A program made the translations under genes and the position numbers. From assembly GCF_028372415.1 (NCBI RefSeq), contig NC_092875.1, positions 53,943,728-54,007,727 of the forward strand: DNA of 64,000 bases, read 5' to 3'. Of the stretch, positions 12,586 through 25,567 are shown one piece after another. Position 1 is the stretch's first letter. Every line of letters begins with the position of its first letter. The notes beneath the pieces were generated by a model. It had not been told where the DNA came from and ran no database searches. It worked only from the letters and a program-made list of their open reading frames with translations. The stretch comes from Notamacropus eugenii (Eukaryota > Chordata > Mammalia > Diprotodontia > Macropodidae).

Positions 12586-15514
12586 TTTTTTTTTAAGCAG
12601 GGATTCTTGATCTGAGAGGCCATGAAATTTAAAAAAAATATTTTTGTTAACTATATTCCAACACAATTGCTTTCTATTGTAATTCTGTATATTTTTGTAT
12701 TTTAAATTATTATAAGAAATACTCTGTAAGCTTCACCAGTCTGTCAAAGGAGTGAATGATCCACAAAAAATTTAAGAGCTCCAATTTAGAGTACTGATCA
12801 TAAAAAAGACATCAAATGCTATCTAATCCAACCTTCCGTTGTTTTTTCTTTTTTTAAAATCTTTTTTAGACATATACTAAAATTTAAATACATAATAAGA
12901 AAAGTAACATGTCATGTGTACAGCAGAATATAGGAGAGGATTCAGAATATATAACAATAACTTTCCATTTCAAGAAAGTCTATATATTAAATATTATGCA
13001 TTATGTTGAAAGCTGTCCATCTTTACTTCCTTATAGGTTTTCTTTTGTTCTCTGCTGTACACTTTTTATTTTGTTCTTTTTTCCCTTCCCTCTATTAAGC
13101 ATGAATGTATTTATATAGATATATATACACACACACACACACATTTGTATACATACATACATATGTAAACATATAATTTCCCTAAGAGATTCTATTCCTA
13201 ATCTTTGTTTTTGTGTTTGTGCATATCTTTTTTCCTATCTCTCCTAATTCCTCCATTTTACTTCTACTCCAATCCTTATCTTCCTATTACTTAGTCTACC
13301 CTGCCTACAACAATCCCTCCCTTATCCTCCCCTTCCCATAAATCAAAACACCCTTCTATATCCCCCTTTTATCCTATTCCCAAATCACCCTCCCTTCTAA
13401 AGATCCTTCCTTTACCCTCTCTCTTCTCCCTAGCCCCTTAGAGTTTTATTTCTCTCTAAATTTAGAAAACTTTTATACTCTTCTAGACTTATATGTATTT
13501 TTCCCTCTTGAACACATTTCCAATGAAAGTAGGTTTCCAGAAATAACAGCCTTCCTGCCCCCATCTAATTCCTCTGTATTGATTCTTCCTCTTGCACCTC
13601 ATTTGTGTAAGATAATTACTCTTTTAGCTGTTCTTGAATGGTTTTACTTTTTGAAGTCATATCATACTCATGTCTACCTCCAATCTTTCTTATAAGCTAC
13701 CTAATTACTAATAGCAATCTTAGACATTTGTTTTATATTTTACATACATGAAAGGTAACAGTCTATACTAATTGAGTTCCTTATAATTTGTATGTACCCC
13801 TCCCTTCATTTTTAAAAAGTCCCTGCTAGGTTTAATGATTTGATCACTGTTATGCAGGATGGGATATGAACTCATGTTTTCTGCATTAAGAGCTAGTGTT
13901 TTTTCCATCATATTAAACATCAAAAAGGTGAAAGAATTTTTTTCTCAGATATGATTTCAGGATCTTCAGATGACAAGAATGAAAAGTTGTCAATTATGCA
14001 TACAAAAAAAGTAGACATTTTCATTTTAGCTACAAGCAACCTTTAAATTAAAAGAAGAATCAAATATGAGAATGAATTTTTAAAAAGTATTATGAGCCAA
14101 GCACAATGCCTCAAGCTGATACAAAAACAAAAATGAAAATATTCTCTGACTTTATAATTTACATTCAAATAGGAAAAGACCGTGTAGTGGCAAGGGATGA
14201 TTGTTTTGGTTTCTGAAGTCATAGGGATGGTATCCCTGAGTGAAGCCAAGGCAGTAGATTGCCACACTACTTCCTAAAGCAGTAAAAATGTTAATTTGAT
14301 TATGGTTCCAGAGCTGGAAGGGTGAAGAGGAGAAGGTATAGCTGTCAAGATGGAGAAGTAAAGTGAAATATGATAGACACATAGGAGGCAATTGCCAGTC
14401 AGAACCAAGGTGACCTCAGCATGAGAATGGTTGAGTCATCCAAAATATTGTGTGGAGTGTAGTTACAACTTAGAACTGATCTAAAAGGACCATTTGGGAT
14501 GGAAAATGGAAAGTAGATGGAATAGACATCTATGCAACCATCACTATTTCTTTAAAAAGTTTAACACAAAGCAATTGGTATAACTAGGACAAAGGAGCCT
14601 AGAAATGGTCTCACATACTACATGCTTGATTTCTTTTTCAAGTGTAGAGAGATGACTTCTAAAGGCAACATGCTTTAAGAATATAAATTTCTGTTATTCC
14701 AAGCTCCAGTCTTGGGGAAAATGGTGTTAATGGTTGAGACTGTAGTTAGGAACCACTAAGCTAAGGAAAGGCATTTCTCCTTTGCTCTGAATATTGACAA
14801 AGTGCCCAAATTACTTGCTAACTGTTACTTGACTGTGGAATGGCTAGGTCACCCCCAAATAAGAGCCCTCTGAATCTGGATAAAATCATACATAATATAA
14901 TGACATTACTGAGAGCCTATAGTTAGTGTCATAAACACTATTATAATTTCGCCAACAGACTGTTCTTCCTGAAAAGATCAGAATAACTGGGACAAATTTT
15001 TCTGGAAATAACCTCCTCAGATATTGTTCTAGGTCTAGGGGTATGATCCTTGCTGAGGATTAGACATTCTGTACTAGCCTTCCACTGTCCCTTATGGCTT
15101 TTGTATCTTCCAGAATGAAGGACAAACACAACCTGTGAGTGAGTAGCAGTTCCTTCCCTCCCCTCCTGTCCCCTCTCCTCACCTTTTCTCTGGTGTTCTG
15201 CCCAGGAGAAGGTAAACTCCATGGCCAAAAGCTGCTTTTTCTCCTTTGGGTTTACTAGCTACATTTCTTGCTCAATGATCAAACCTTAAACCCAATTCAC
15301 TCTGGAGCTCATAGACTGGACAACAAGTCCCCAGTCACCTAGTGCAGAGTGGATGTAATAACTAAATAGTAATTGTTTCTCTTTTAACCAGGAACACTGA
15401 GGGTCTTCCCTTCCCAGTTTGAATTTTTTTTTTTTTTTACTAAAGGGGCCATCCCTTGAGTAATTTAAAGAAACCTATTCATTGAATGGGTGTATCTCAC
15501 TCAAAATAAGAGTT
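12586..15514. other. mostly unassigned; AC microsatellite at 13120-13165
   Basis: Contains T-rich and pyrimidine-rich DNA (12840-13800) that may be decayed L1 sequence, a short AC/AT microsatellite near 13110-13175, and a short SINE tail remnant near 15105-15135. Nothing else supported. Confidence 0.35.
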
Positions 15515-15740
15515 TGAAAAGACCTTAGCCTGAAAGGGCTAGTGTCTCACATTGCATCCTGGGCCATCTCCAGTCATCCTGATGAATATCAGGCCACCGG
15601 ACCCAGATGGCTCAGGAGAGAAAGTGAGTTTGAGGACTTTGTGCAGCCTTCCCTCACTCAAATCAAAGTCAGCTGCAAGTCATATCATCATCTTGATGTC
15701 ACAGTCCTCTTTGAGAATGAAGGACAAACACAACATGACT
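15515..15740 (+). mobile_element. SINE with RTE-type 3' tail
   Basis: The left part starts near AAAAGACCTTAGCCTGAAAG. The body includes CTCAGGAGAGAAAGTGAG and AAATCAAAGTCAGCTGCAAG. It ends in CTTTGAGAATGAAGGACAAA, a tail that resembles the end of the RTE LINE at 39.2 kb. Related copies lie at 40014 (+) and 63605 (-). Confidence 0.75.
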
Positions 15741-16947
15741 TGTAGAAGAAAAAATCTCTCTTCCTTCCCCTACTTCTATTTCCCAAACACCTTGCCCATC
15801 TTACCCTTATGCACCCTAGAAAAATTGACCTGTTACTTTTGTAAACTTCATTTATCTAGTCATAGCACAATTACCTACATGCCTTCATATACGTTTTTCA
15901 GCATTAATATGTGCATTTATAAAGGCATTACATATTGAAAACCCCAGGTGACTCTATCTTGTCTACCCTCTTGCTATGGCTGCTCACAACTGAAATGGGC
16001 TTATGTGTAGACTGGTTAAATTAGCAAGAGACTGAGGCAAGTCAGTAGGAGTCAAGAGAGGGACTTCTTTCAAGCACATTCACAAACCCACACATGAGCT
16101 TTAAAAGATTCCAGTGCAGGAGGAAGGGAGGAGAAATGGGATGGGGGAAACAGACTGGTACCTTAGGTAGCATGTCAATATGTGAGATCTGGGATCCCCA
16201 AAAATTTCATATGCCAGTAAACTCATCCCCAATTCGATTTACCATTCCACAACAGAGGAGATAGAATCCAGAGCGAGGAAGCAATGGAGCACGAGAGAAG
16301 GGTCCACAAAGGACTGGCACATGTGGGAACCCCTTAGGATGCAAGTATCTGAGATTCCATCTCAGAATGTTTCAGGTACCAGTCAACTTTTCTTCCTATC
16401 TTTCCCTCCTCTGTTAGAGGTCCAACACTGGTGGACATCACCCACCAGCAGATACAAGGAAAGACAGAATCAGAGGCACTGTTGTTGGAGGCAGGGAGAG
16501 AAAAAGAGGTCAACTATATTGTGTGTGAGCTTCAAAAAAGGACATGTAGCTTTCCCCTATTTGGAGAAGATTACTCAACTGTGTTTGTCAGTGACAGGAG
16601 AAAGAGAAAATGGTGTGTTCATTATTTTCTGTATCCTGAAGAGATGGAATTCAGTCCCTGGACAAAGTGCTTGAGTGTATAAGTGTCTTGCATGGCCAGG
16701 TGTGATTATTTGTAAGCTAACGTTAAGAATATACCACAAATAACAGAAAAGGATGGCGAATCATGATCCCCTCCTAGTTAATATTCGATGTTCTGGTCTA
16801 AAAACAATCTCGATTTGAAGCTATTTTGTTCCAGAAAGCTGTGTATTTCTTTTTTCCTTTAAGAAACAAAACAAAAACATTCTGACTGTCCACAAGTTGC
16901 AATTGATTCTGGAGAGAATCTTTCCTTAACCTCATTCAGTCAATCAC

Positions 16948-17176
16948 TTTTGTTGTTCAGTTGTTTTCAGTCATGTCCAACTCTTCGGTGACCCCATTTG
17001 GGGTTTTGCTGGCAAAGACACTGGAGTGGTTTGCCATTTCCTTCTCCAGTTCATTTGACAGGTGAGGAAACTTAAGTCAAACAGGTTTAAGACTTGCCCA
17101 AGATCACATGACTAGTGTCTGAGGCCAGATTTGAACTCAGGAAGAGAGAAGTCTTTCTCACTCCAGGTCCAGCGCT
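16948..17176 (-). mobile_element. marsupial CORE-SINE
   Basis: Reverse-oriented: TTGTTGTTCAG tail, then TGACCCCATTTGGGGTTTTG, the AAAGACACTGGAGTGGTTTG block and the core with CAAGATCACATGACTAG, ending at the TTTGAACTCAGGA box-B-like segment. It resembles the Mar-1-type CORE-SINE; the subfamily name is from recall. Confidence 0.75.
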
Positions 17177-17689
17177 ATTTGGGATCTTGGGAAAAGCAAA
17201 AGCGATCTGAGGTACCATGTAGAAGTATCTGAAATCTAGAACAGAGGAAGTACTAAGTCTGCCATGAGCAAAAAACAAAACCAAGAAAACACCACCTGCA
17301 AAAAACATTGTCTAGTCCCTGCCTGGTGTCTGGCTCTGTTAGGACTCTAGGTATACAAAGAAAAGTGTCTGCCCTTAAGGAGTTTTCATTCCACTGGAGG
17401 GAAAGTGTAAACAAAAGCAAGCTTGTTCCACTTTGCTCCTAGGAACTGAAGTTTAGAAGACAAAAGACAGTCCTAGCCAACTTCTGCAATTCTGAAACAA
17501 TTGAGCACTAAGCATTTTGTGAAAAGAATTAGTTAAAATGGGAAGCTATCTCCTGCTGTGTCCCAGGGTCTATGCACAAGGTCTCTAGTTCTTGCCCTAG
17601 TTGACTCTTTTGTACTGCCTAACCTGAGCTTTTCCTCTGATTCTGATCCAGAGCACTGACTTCAGTTTGGGGTTTCATATTTTTAAAAG
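17177..17689. other. L2-like fragment (minus) and unassigned DNA
   Basis: The part near 17310-17400 resembles a reverse-oriented L2-like 3' end ('GTCTGGCTCTGTTAGGACTC', then 'CCTTAAGGAG'). Nothing is seen in the remainder. Confidence 0.35.
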
Positions 17690-18972
17690 GATGTTGACAA
17701 AAATGGACACATGATTTAGACATAAAGGATGATACTATAAGTAAATGAGTAGAGCAAGAAATAGTCTACCTGTCAGATCTATGAAGAAGGGAAGAATTCA
17801 TGACCAAACAAGAGATAGTACTTCAAAATATAAAATAATTTTGATTATATTAAATTAAGAAACTTTTGCACAAACAAAACCAATGCAACCAAGATTAAAA
17901 GGAAAGTAGAAAGCTGGGAAACAATCTTCACACATGTCTCTAATAAAAGCCTCATTTCTCAAATATGTAAAGTCAAATTTATAAGAATACAAGCCATTTC
18001 CCAGTTGATAAATGGTCAAAGGATATAAACAGGGGATTTTGAGGTGAAGAAATCAAAGCTATCTATAGTCATGTGAAGTAGTGCTTTAATTCACTTGATT
18101 AAAGAAATGCAAATTCAAACAACTCTGAGATACCACCTCACACTTATCAGATTGACTAATTGGACAAAAAGAGAAAATGATGTTGGAGTGCATGTGGGAA
18201 AATTGGGACACTAATGCACTGTTGGTGGAGTTGTGAACTGATCAAACCAGTTCTGGAGAACAATTTGGAACTATGCCCAAAGGACAACCAAATTATGCAC
18301 AACTCTTCATCCAGTAATACCACTAAGTCTGTATCCCAAAGAGATCATAAAAAAGGGAAAAGGACCCACATGTGCAAAAATATTTATAGCATCTCTTTTC
18401 ATTATGGTAAAATATTGAAAACTGAGAGGATGCCCATCAGTTGAGAAATGGCTAAACAAATTGTGGTATATGACTATAATGCAATACTATTGTGCGATAA
18501 GAAATGTTGAGCAGGCAGATTTCAGGAAAACCTGGAAAGACTTGTAGGAATGGATGCAAAGTGAAATGAGCACAACCAGGAAAACATTTTACCCAGTAAC
18601 AACAATATTGTGTGATGATAACTATGAATGATGACATACCTTTTCTCAGCAATACAATGATCCAAGATAATTACAAAGGACTCCTGGTGGAAAATGTTAT
18701 TTATATCCAGATGTACTGATGGACTCTGAATGCAGATTGAAGCATACTTTTTTCATATTTTTTTCTTTTGTTCTGTTTCTTCTTTTACAACTGTGACCAA
18801 TATGAAAATATGTTTTATATGATTGTACATATATAACCTGTATCAAATTACTTACCATTTTAGGAAGAGGGGAGGGGAAGAAGGAAGAAAAATTTGGAAC
18901 TCAACATCTTGTAAAACTGAATGCTAAAAATTGTCCTTACATATAATTGGAGGAAAAATAAGATACTATTTT
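17690..18972 (+). mobile_element. L1 3' end (end of ORF2 plus 3' UTR)
   Basis: Blocks follow the well-known end of mammalian L1 ORF2 in order: the segment preceding 'CCAGTTGATAAATGGTCAAA' (about 18000), 'GGGACACTAATGCACTGTTG' (about 18206), the 'GATGCCCATCAGTTGAGAAA' block (about 18430) and a TATAATGCAATACTATTGTG block (about 18475). A 3' UTR and an A-rich end follow. 5'-truncated and broken. Further pieces of L1 lie at 34185 (-), 35360 (+) and 57880 (+). Confidence 0.8.
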
Positions 18973-19134
18973 TAAAAAAGATGTTGAAAAGATTGAACCA
19001 ATGAAAAAGATGGAAGACTTTTGATGATTATTCTGAAAACCATACTGCAAGAGGATTAGTTGAAGGAACTAGAGATACTGAGCCTAGGAAACATAAACTG
19101 AGGGCAAGAATGGAGTAGAGGTACTGCCTGTTGG

Positions 19135-19540
19135 ATATAAACACAAGTTCCTCAGCTTGTCATTTAAAACCCTCCTCATTCTGACCTCCATCTACCTTTG
19201 CAGATACTTTATTACTTCCCATCATATAGTATATGTTAACTGACAAATGGGCCTGCTAGATGTTTCCTAACTTACGATGCTACGTTTCCCCCTTCTCTTT
19301 TTTTTGCCCTTCATTCCACCCCATACCTAGAACAATATCTATGCTCATTTCTGCCTCATCTTCAAGTTTCAGCTCTGATGTAATTTGTTTCAAAAATTCC
19401 TTCCTCATTCCTTCCAGTTGTTAGTGTTCAGTGGATTCCAGAATTACTCTACATTTGCTTATCTTTGTACAAAGTATACCCCTATAATACAACATAAGCT
19501 TTCTGAGTGCAGGGCCTTTTTTTTTTTAGTCTTTCTACTG
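19135..19540 (+). mobile_element. L2-like LINE 3' end
   Basis: Has the AAGTTCCTCAGCTTG..ATTTAAAACCCTCCTC block (about 19146), the 'CTTCAAGTTTCAGCTCTGAT' block (about 19361) and a terminal 'CATAAGCTTTCTGAGTGCAGGG' block. The RTE/L2 fragments nearby are similarly old. Confidence 0.6.
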
Positions 19541-19584
19541 AAAAAATGTGGATCCGTCTACATTTAGTTCAGTCTTCTTTGACT

Positions 19585-20135
19585 TGTCAACGTGAAAGTT
19601 TGGTTAAGAAAGACAAACAGGCTAAATGCATATTGTTTATTCCCTTAAAGCTAGTGGTTACATGATCATGGAGCCAGAAAAACTTCTGACTGCCTAATAC
19701 ATGAATGACCAGGCTTAAATCTCTTTAGGACAATCGAAGGTTGTCTGTGTCCTTCAGATTTATGGTCTCCATGAGTGATTAATTATACCAAGAGAAAGGA
19801 ATTTCTTAATTGGGTAGGTGGTAAATACAATAAGAGAGTAGACAAAGTGTTGATTGAAATTACAACTCAGAACATCTGTGTTTTCTTTAGCACTAATATG
19901 TCATAACACAGTACGTGTCCACAAGTTAATAAAAAAAAAGTCCCACTATTCAAGGTAGTGTCCCAGGTTCAGGATCTCATAAGGAATGCTAAGTTAGCCC
20001 CATCTGGCCTTGTTGACGTAGGAAGAGGTATTCTCTGAGTTTACTTCAGAGAACAAAGAGACTGTTAGGTCCAGGCTCTTCTTAATTTAAGTGCTGGCCC
20101 TTATTAAAGCCCAAAAATGATATTAAATATTATCA
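19585..20135. mobile_element. solo LTR-like element, relative of 2247-2859
   Basis: TG...CA termini. Shared order with the 2.2 kb copy: AGGCTAAATGCAT near the start, 'TATGTCATAACACAGTACGTGTC' in the middle, 'GGAAGAGGTATTCTCTGAGTTT' near the right end and 'ATATTATCA' at the end. Flanks GACT and AACT are only a weak target-duplication match. About 60 bp shorter than its relative. Fossil, no internal region. Confidence 0.55.
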
Positions 20136-20139
20136 AACT

Positions 20140-20720
20140 CCACATTTTAAAATTTCTCTTCATCTACCACTCACTTCTTTTACTCTTGTCTTAAAAAAAA
20201 AAATTCCTTGCCAAGTCCAACCTACTAATTTTGCCCTTGATCCAACTCCTGCTCTCTCTCTTCTGGCAGCTTGCTCTCTTAATCTCTCTCCCACTATTTT
20301 CTGGCTCTCTAAATACTATTCAGCTTCAACTATCCCTTCCTTTTGCTCTAGCTGTCATACAATAGCTTAGCTCCTTTTCATAGGCAACCTCCTAGAAACA
20401 GTCTATACTTCAATCATGTCTCCATTTCCTCACTTGCCATTCACTTCCCAACCTTTTATCATCTAGTTCTGTTCACATCAATCAACTGAAATTGCTCTCA
20501 ATGATCTCTAATGTGCTTAATTTAGTGGCCTTTTCTTAGTTCTCTTGATAGGCTTGTTTCATTTGAAACTAATCATCTCTTGTTTTATACATTCTATTTA
20601 TTTGATTTCCATACACTATTCCCTTGTAATTCTCCTTCTACTTGTTTGACCAGTCTTTCTTATTTTCCTCTGATAGTTCAGCATCTACCCCCGACTCTGT
20701 CCCTGTGTATGTGCCTTGTG
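20140..20720 (+). mobile_element. L2-like LINE coding fragment
   Basis: Includes a 'CATCAACTGAAATTGCTCTC..AATGATCTC' block (about 20477-20510), equivalent to the 'HSTEIAL' region of the family's reverse transcriptase. Broken. Confidence 0.55.
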
Positions 20721-20739
20721 CCATTCTAGGTTAAAAGAA

Positions 20740-21779
20740 TAAATTCCCCAACAGTTAGCAGCAAATGCTGAATGGATAGATAAGTGTACCAAAAGGATGT
20801 ACTATTACTAAAAAATGAAAACAAAACCAAACACATAAAACTAACATTTTAGAAACATTTGTTGGGGGGAGGGGGAATGTGAATAATCAGCCAGATATCA
20901 AATGGATAATGAGAGTACATGATGCAATGACCCATTTAGGTTTCTCTGGTTAGGTTCTTTCAGGCATTTAGAGTTCCTGGCTTATGCCAGCCACCAGTGC
21001 ATTAAAACAAGTGCTAGCATTTATACAACGGTCAAACAATAAGTCTTTAGTAACAATACAATTGAGTGTGCATTTTCCTCCACTATAAGGAGAAAAAAAC
21101 AAAACAAAACCCTGCTTCTGAAGAAACTTATCATTAAAGTTTCACTTCATTATCAGATCTAATAGGTTTGGAAGCACTAATTCACCAGTTTACATGTGAT
21201 CAATCTTATAAACATTTTTTTTCAGAATTCATGATTGCTGTTTTAGGCAGCTCAGCTAACCTAGAGTCTATATTTTGCTTCTAAAAGGCCACCAGAGGTT
21301 GTCAATCCTTCTGCCAGTCAATTGGTAGCCTCTCTTTAATTCAGTCAAACTTTACTGAAGAACTTCACACCTCATAAAACGATAACAAAAAATAGATTTT
21401 CTTTGAATTGTATTTAAGGTCTTTTCAGCTCTTTGTCTCAGTTACTTGACCTTCTACCTTCTCTAATTTCATCAGTTTGGCGTGAGGGGAGGCAAACAAT
21501 TGATTTGGGATGATCTGAGCAACTCTGTCCTCCATAATCCACTTTTCCCCTGCATCAGTTGTACCAGATCCAACACACGTTGTACTCTTTTATAGTCTCA
21601 TTTGTAAGCACAGCCCAGGGCAGGCAGCCTACATAGCCACTTCAGACGTTCCATGACCGTATCAAATACTCTGATCACTAGCCCGAGTCTTGGGAGACAA
21701 TTCTTCCCATTACACAAATCCCTGAAGGAAAACAAAAAGTTTGGAAAGTAACGTCTTATCCCATTATATCTAACACATT
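20740..21779. other. nothing recognised
   Basis: AT-rich sequence without gene, tRNA or familiar repeat. Confidence 0.4.
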
Positions 21780-22135
21780 ATCCACTATCCCCACTTCTAT
21801 ACTACAGCTACCAGTCTCTTCTGTGTTCCTGTTCTGCCTTTCCAGATCCAATAATTTATCTTCTTTTTATGATCTCCATCCACTCAGAAACCTTGGAGGC
21901 TTGTACTGATACAGATTTTCTTTTTTTTAATGAAAGACTGCTCGTGCGTTCCCTCTGAGATTATCTCCACTTTATCCTGCACGTAGTTTGTTTTGTACAT
22001 AGTTATTTGCAGATCTCTCCCATTAGATTATAAGCACCTTGATAATAGGTACAGTTTTTCCCTTTCTGTCCTCAGTATCTAAGGAAAATGTGTGACATAT
22101 TGTCAGTGCTCAATATGTTTGTTGGTGACTTGAAC
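21780..22135 (+). mobile_element. L2-like LINE 3' end
   Basis: Ends with a 'CCCATTAGATTATAAGCACCTTG' block and a 'GTGCTCAATATGTTTGTTG' terminus near 22106-22125, typical of this family. An A-run interruption lies at about 21925. Confidence 0.55.
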
Positions 22136-22327
22136 TTTTTTCCCCTTGCGGAGAAGGCAGAAAAAACAATCATTTTAATCCAGAGTGAGGGGAAAAGCAC
22201 CAGATGTGTGACAGACAGAGCCTCAAAGAAGGCTTTGCAAATATATGTACAATTGTAAAACAACTCCACAAATGTGTTTCCAAAATCCTTTGCCAATTCT
22301 TTCAAATAAACAAGAACGTTATCCTAA

Positions 22328-22392
22328 GTCAAATATATATATACATATATATGTGTGTGTATATGTGTATGCATATTGATACAGATACATAA
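22328..22392. repeat. AT/GT microsatellite
   Basis: Imperfect TA and TG dinucleotide runs about 90 bp before the tRNA-Ser gene. Confidence 0.85.
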
Positions 22393-22483
22393 ATATCCTT
22401 AGGTTTCATACAAACCTGAAAGAAAAAAAGTAATCACCTCAATAACTACTGAAAGAAAAACTGTTCAGGTTTCGTTTTTCGTG

Positions 22484-22565
22484 GACGAGGTGGCCGAGTG
22501 GTTAAGGCGATGGACTGCTAATCCATTGTGCTCTGCACGCGTGGGTTCGAATCCCATCCTCGTCG
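22484..22565 (+). tRNA. tRNA-Ser (GCT)
   Basis: An 82-nt class II tRNA. The acceptor stem GACGAGG pairs fully with CCTCGTC, with discriminator G. The A box is TGGCCGAGTGG and the B box is GGTTCGAATCC. The anticodon loop reads CTGCTAA, giving GCT, which decodes AGC and AGU serine codons. The long variable arm expected of tRNA-Ser is present (TTGTGCTCTGCACGCG region). A TTTT terminator for RNA polymerase III starts at about 22570. No introns. It matches the vertebrate tRNA-Ser-GCT as I know it, so it is probably functional. Confidence 0.97.
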
Positions 22566-22647
22566 AAGTTTTGTAAACGTTGCAAGTTTTTGCTGGAGAG
22601 ATTAAATACTTTAAAGGTGATAGTCGTAGAGGGCTGTTGAGTTTGTG

Positions 22648-22848
22648 TGGTTGTTCGGTCGTTTCAGACGTGTCCGACTCTTAACGACCCTTTGGGGGTT
22701 TTCCTGGCAAAGATACTGGAGCCCTTTGCCATTTCCTTCTCCAGCTCATTTGACAGAGAGGGAAACTGAGGCAAACAGGGTTAAGTGACTTGCCTACGTG
22801 AAGTTTTCCTGACTTCGGGCCCACACTATTCACTGACCACTTAGATCA
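22648..22848 (-). mobile_element. marsupial CORE-SINE
   Basis: Reverse-oriented, with the GACTCTTAACGACCCTTTGG, CTTTGCCATTTCCTTCTCCA and GAAACTGAGGCAAACAGGG blocks in order. It begins about 80 bp downstream of tRNA-Ser. Confidence 0.8.
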
Positions 22849-23229
22849 CCTTGGGGTTGTTACAAGACAACAGAACTTCATACACTAGTAACCTCATCTC
22901 ATCCATTTATCAAAGGAAGTTGTGGTCTTTACTTCGAAAATTATGGACTCCTATTTCCTAATTTAATGCAGTATGTCAGCCCCCACAATGAGAACTCCCA
23001 ATGACGCCTCATTTTCTAAACTACAAAATCTCAAACTCTCAGACTGCAACAGTATTGCCTAATTCTCAAAAACAGCCATTTACAAAGTGCTCGCTATAGA
23101 CTGAGCACAGTAAGGAGTTAGGGAGGCAGATACAAAAATTAAATATTAAGACATTGTTGCTGCCCTAATGGAAGACAGCCAGAATTCCTAAAACACTTTG
23201 CTCTTGCTGTTTTGTCTACTTGGAATAGG
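22849..23229. other. nothing recognised
   Basis: No gene or clear repeat seen. Confidence 0.4.
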
Positions 23230-23926
23230 CTTCCCTCTCCTTTCTAACTCTCCCTCATTCCATGCATTTCCCTAAACCCCCATCTCCAATTCCACCTCCC
23301 TCTACTTCTCCCACCTCCTTTCACATTTCTCAGGACTCACAAAATTTTAGTACCAAGAGGTTGCAAATACGTTGGTAGGAAGAGTTAAGTGCAATCAGAA
23401 ATCCTAAACTTAATGTGTCCAAAATTGAACTCATCTTCCCCCTGTCTTCTCTCATTTTTTCTATTACTGTGCAGACCACAATCCTCCTGGTTACCCAGGC
23501 TCATAACTGAGGTGTCCTCCTTGACTCCTCACTCACTTTCACCCACACCCATCCAAATCTGTTGCTAGGTTGATTTTACTTATGTAATATATTTCAAAGA
23601 TTATAGCTTCTCTCTGGTGCTACTGTCACCCTGATAAAGGCCTTCATCACCTCATGCCTAGTCTATTACAGTTGCTTTCTTGTTGGTCTCCCTGACTCAA
23701 GTCTCCCCCGGCTCCAGTACATCCTCCAACCAGCTGTTGAAATGATCTTTGTACAATTCAGGTTTAACTATGTCAACCTCCTTTTCAATAAACTCTATCA
23801 GCTTTCTATTATGTTCAAGATTTTGTGATAATTAACAGGATCCTCTGTTTATAGATATATAAAGTCCTCTGACTTTCTAAGCCCTTGTGGCTCACTTCTA
23901 CCTTTCCAATCATCCAGGAAGTGAAA
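23230..23926 (+). mobile_element. L2-like LINE, late ORF2 part
   Basis: Blocks such as 'TGTCCAAAATTGAACTCATC' (23419), 'GGTGTCCTCCTTGACTCCTC' (23512) and 'CCTTTTCAATAAACTCTATC' (23780) follow the family's order. The element stops at about 23926, some 20 bp from the 3' end of tRNA-Ala. Confidence 0.7.
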
Positions 23927-23945
23927 AGAAAAACACCACTCCACC

Positions 23946-24017
23946 TGGAGATGCCGGGGATCGAACCCGGGGCCTCATACATGCGAAGCATGCGCTCTAC
24001 CACTGAGCTACATCCCC
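23946..24017 (-). tRNA. tRNA-Ala (CGC)
   Basis: A 72-nt tRNA read on the minus strand. Acceptor GGGGATG pairs with CATCTCC (one G-U) with discriminator A. The A box is TAGCTCAGTGG and the B box is GGTTCGATCCC. The anticodon stem is CATGC/GTATG around loop TTCGCAT, so the anticodon is CGC (GCG codons). T-run terminators lie about 15-20 bases downstream. It closely matches vertebrate tRNA-Ala-CGC. The anticodon stem has one G-U pair, so function is likely but not certain. Confidence 0.95.
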
Positions 24018-24079
24018 TCACGCTAGCCGCCTTCCATTCAAGTCAGATAGAGGGAAGGAAACGGGCCTGACCGAGTAGG

Positions 24080-25560
24080 GGAAAGAGAAGCAGCAAGTTG
24101 TTTAATCTTTATGTCCATTACCAAAAAAAAAAAAATTCCTGCTTCAGGTTGTTCCCATTTTCACAAATTCAAAGTCTCAGTGTTGAAAAGGATTTCAATC
24201 TTAGTCCAACATATACCTGAACAAGAATTCTCTCTACAACAACTCCAACCATGGGGTATCCAGTCCTTGTTTCAAGACCTCCAGTTAAGGGGAAATCCCC
24301 AATAACTGGTCATCAAACCCATGTCTTTTCTGTTTATTTCTTATTGTGAGGAATTCTCATGCCAGCCATGGATCCACTGACTTGCACCAGCACCAGAGCT
24401 AGAATGTTGTAAATCTCTGTCCAGAGTAAAAGGCCTAAAAAAATCCATGAAGTTGGGCTCTTCGTTTTCCTGGATATGATTAAATTTGAAAACATGATGT
24501 AGATTTTTTTGAATAAGGAAACCAGCATAACATTCTATGCTGTTTTATAGTGTAATATATATACATAATTGCCAAATAGATGGATATGCCAAATAGAAGC
24601 AAACTTTATTTCTGGAGAATTCTGGACTAGAATCTTAGTCCTAAAGGCCAATGTGTGATGAAAAACATATTCCATATAACATGTATCTTGCTTCATATTT
24701 ACAGCAATCTTAGCTCAAAGAAATATAAATTGAGCACCCTCATCTCCTTAGTTATCTCCCCGGTTCATCTCCAATAAACACCATTGAGAAGCAAAAAAGT
24801 TAATCCCATTTCATTTCTAGGAAGAACAATTGTAATAATAACACATTTACATAGGACTTTGAATTTCATAAAACACATTCTTTTTTTTTCTTAAAAAAAA
24901 ATCTTTTAGAGAGGTAGAACAGGAAGTATTCTCTCCATTTCACAGCTAAGGAAATTCAGGATCAGAAAGTTTAATTCATGGTAAGTATCAAAAACTAACT
25001 CATGTTAAATGTAAAAAAAAAAAAAAAAGAATAATTACCAAATAGACCAAATTTTTTTTTAATTCCAAAATTGACTATGTTTTTAGAAGGTATTCTTGTT
25101 CAGATATGCCTTGTAATAGATAGTGCCTGAAGTAACTTTCAACTCTAAAATTCTTTAAGTCTGTGAAATAGAAATGAAAGGGTATTGAAAAGAGCACAGT
25201 GCTTTCTAAGGCCACACCAATATGGCAGGCAACCTATCTTATTTTCTTCATCAAAGCAGGAATCTGAACTTTTAACTACAACACATTGAGAAGTCAGTAA
25301 GAAAATCAACAAAACTACAGTAAATCCAAGTGACCCAGAATTGTTTTTGACCACATCCTTTCCGTAATTAATGGGAACTAATTTAAATCACCTAGAAAAC
25401 AGGTCTCCCTTCCCCCACCCCTAAAATAACTAAGTCAAAGACAAATTTAGTTCCTTTTGGGCCAAGAGATGAATTACTAGCTTTGCCCTCAACAGAGATG
25501 AAGACATGAATACATCTAAGCCCCTGTTAATCCATCAATAGACAAAAAGATACCACTAAA
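24080..25560. other. nothing firmly assigned
   Basis: AT-rich DNA with short A-runs (24121-24133, 25012-25028). Near 24175-24330 there is a weak resemblance to an old interspersed repeat with a 'CTTAGTCCAA' block. No gene. Confidence 0.35.
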
Positions 25561-25567
25561 ATGAGAT

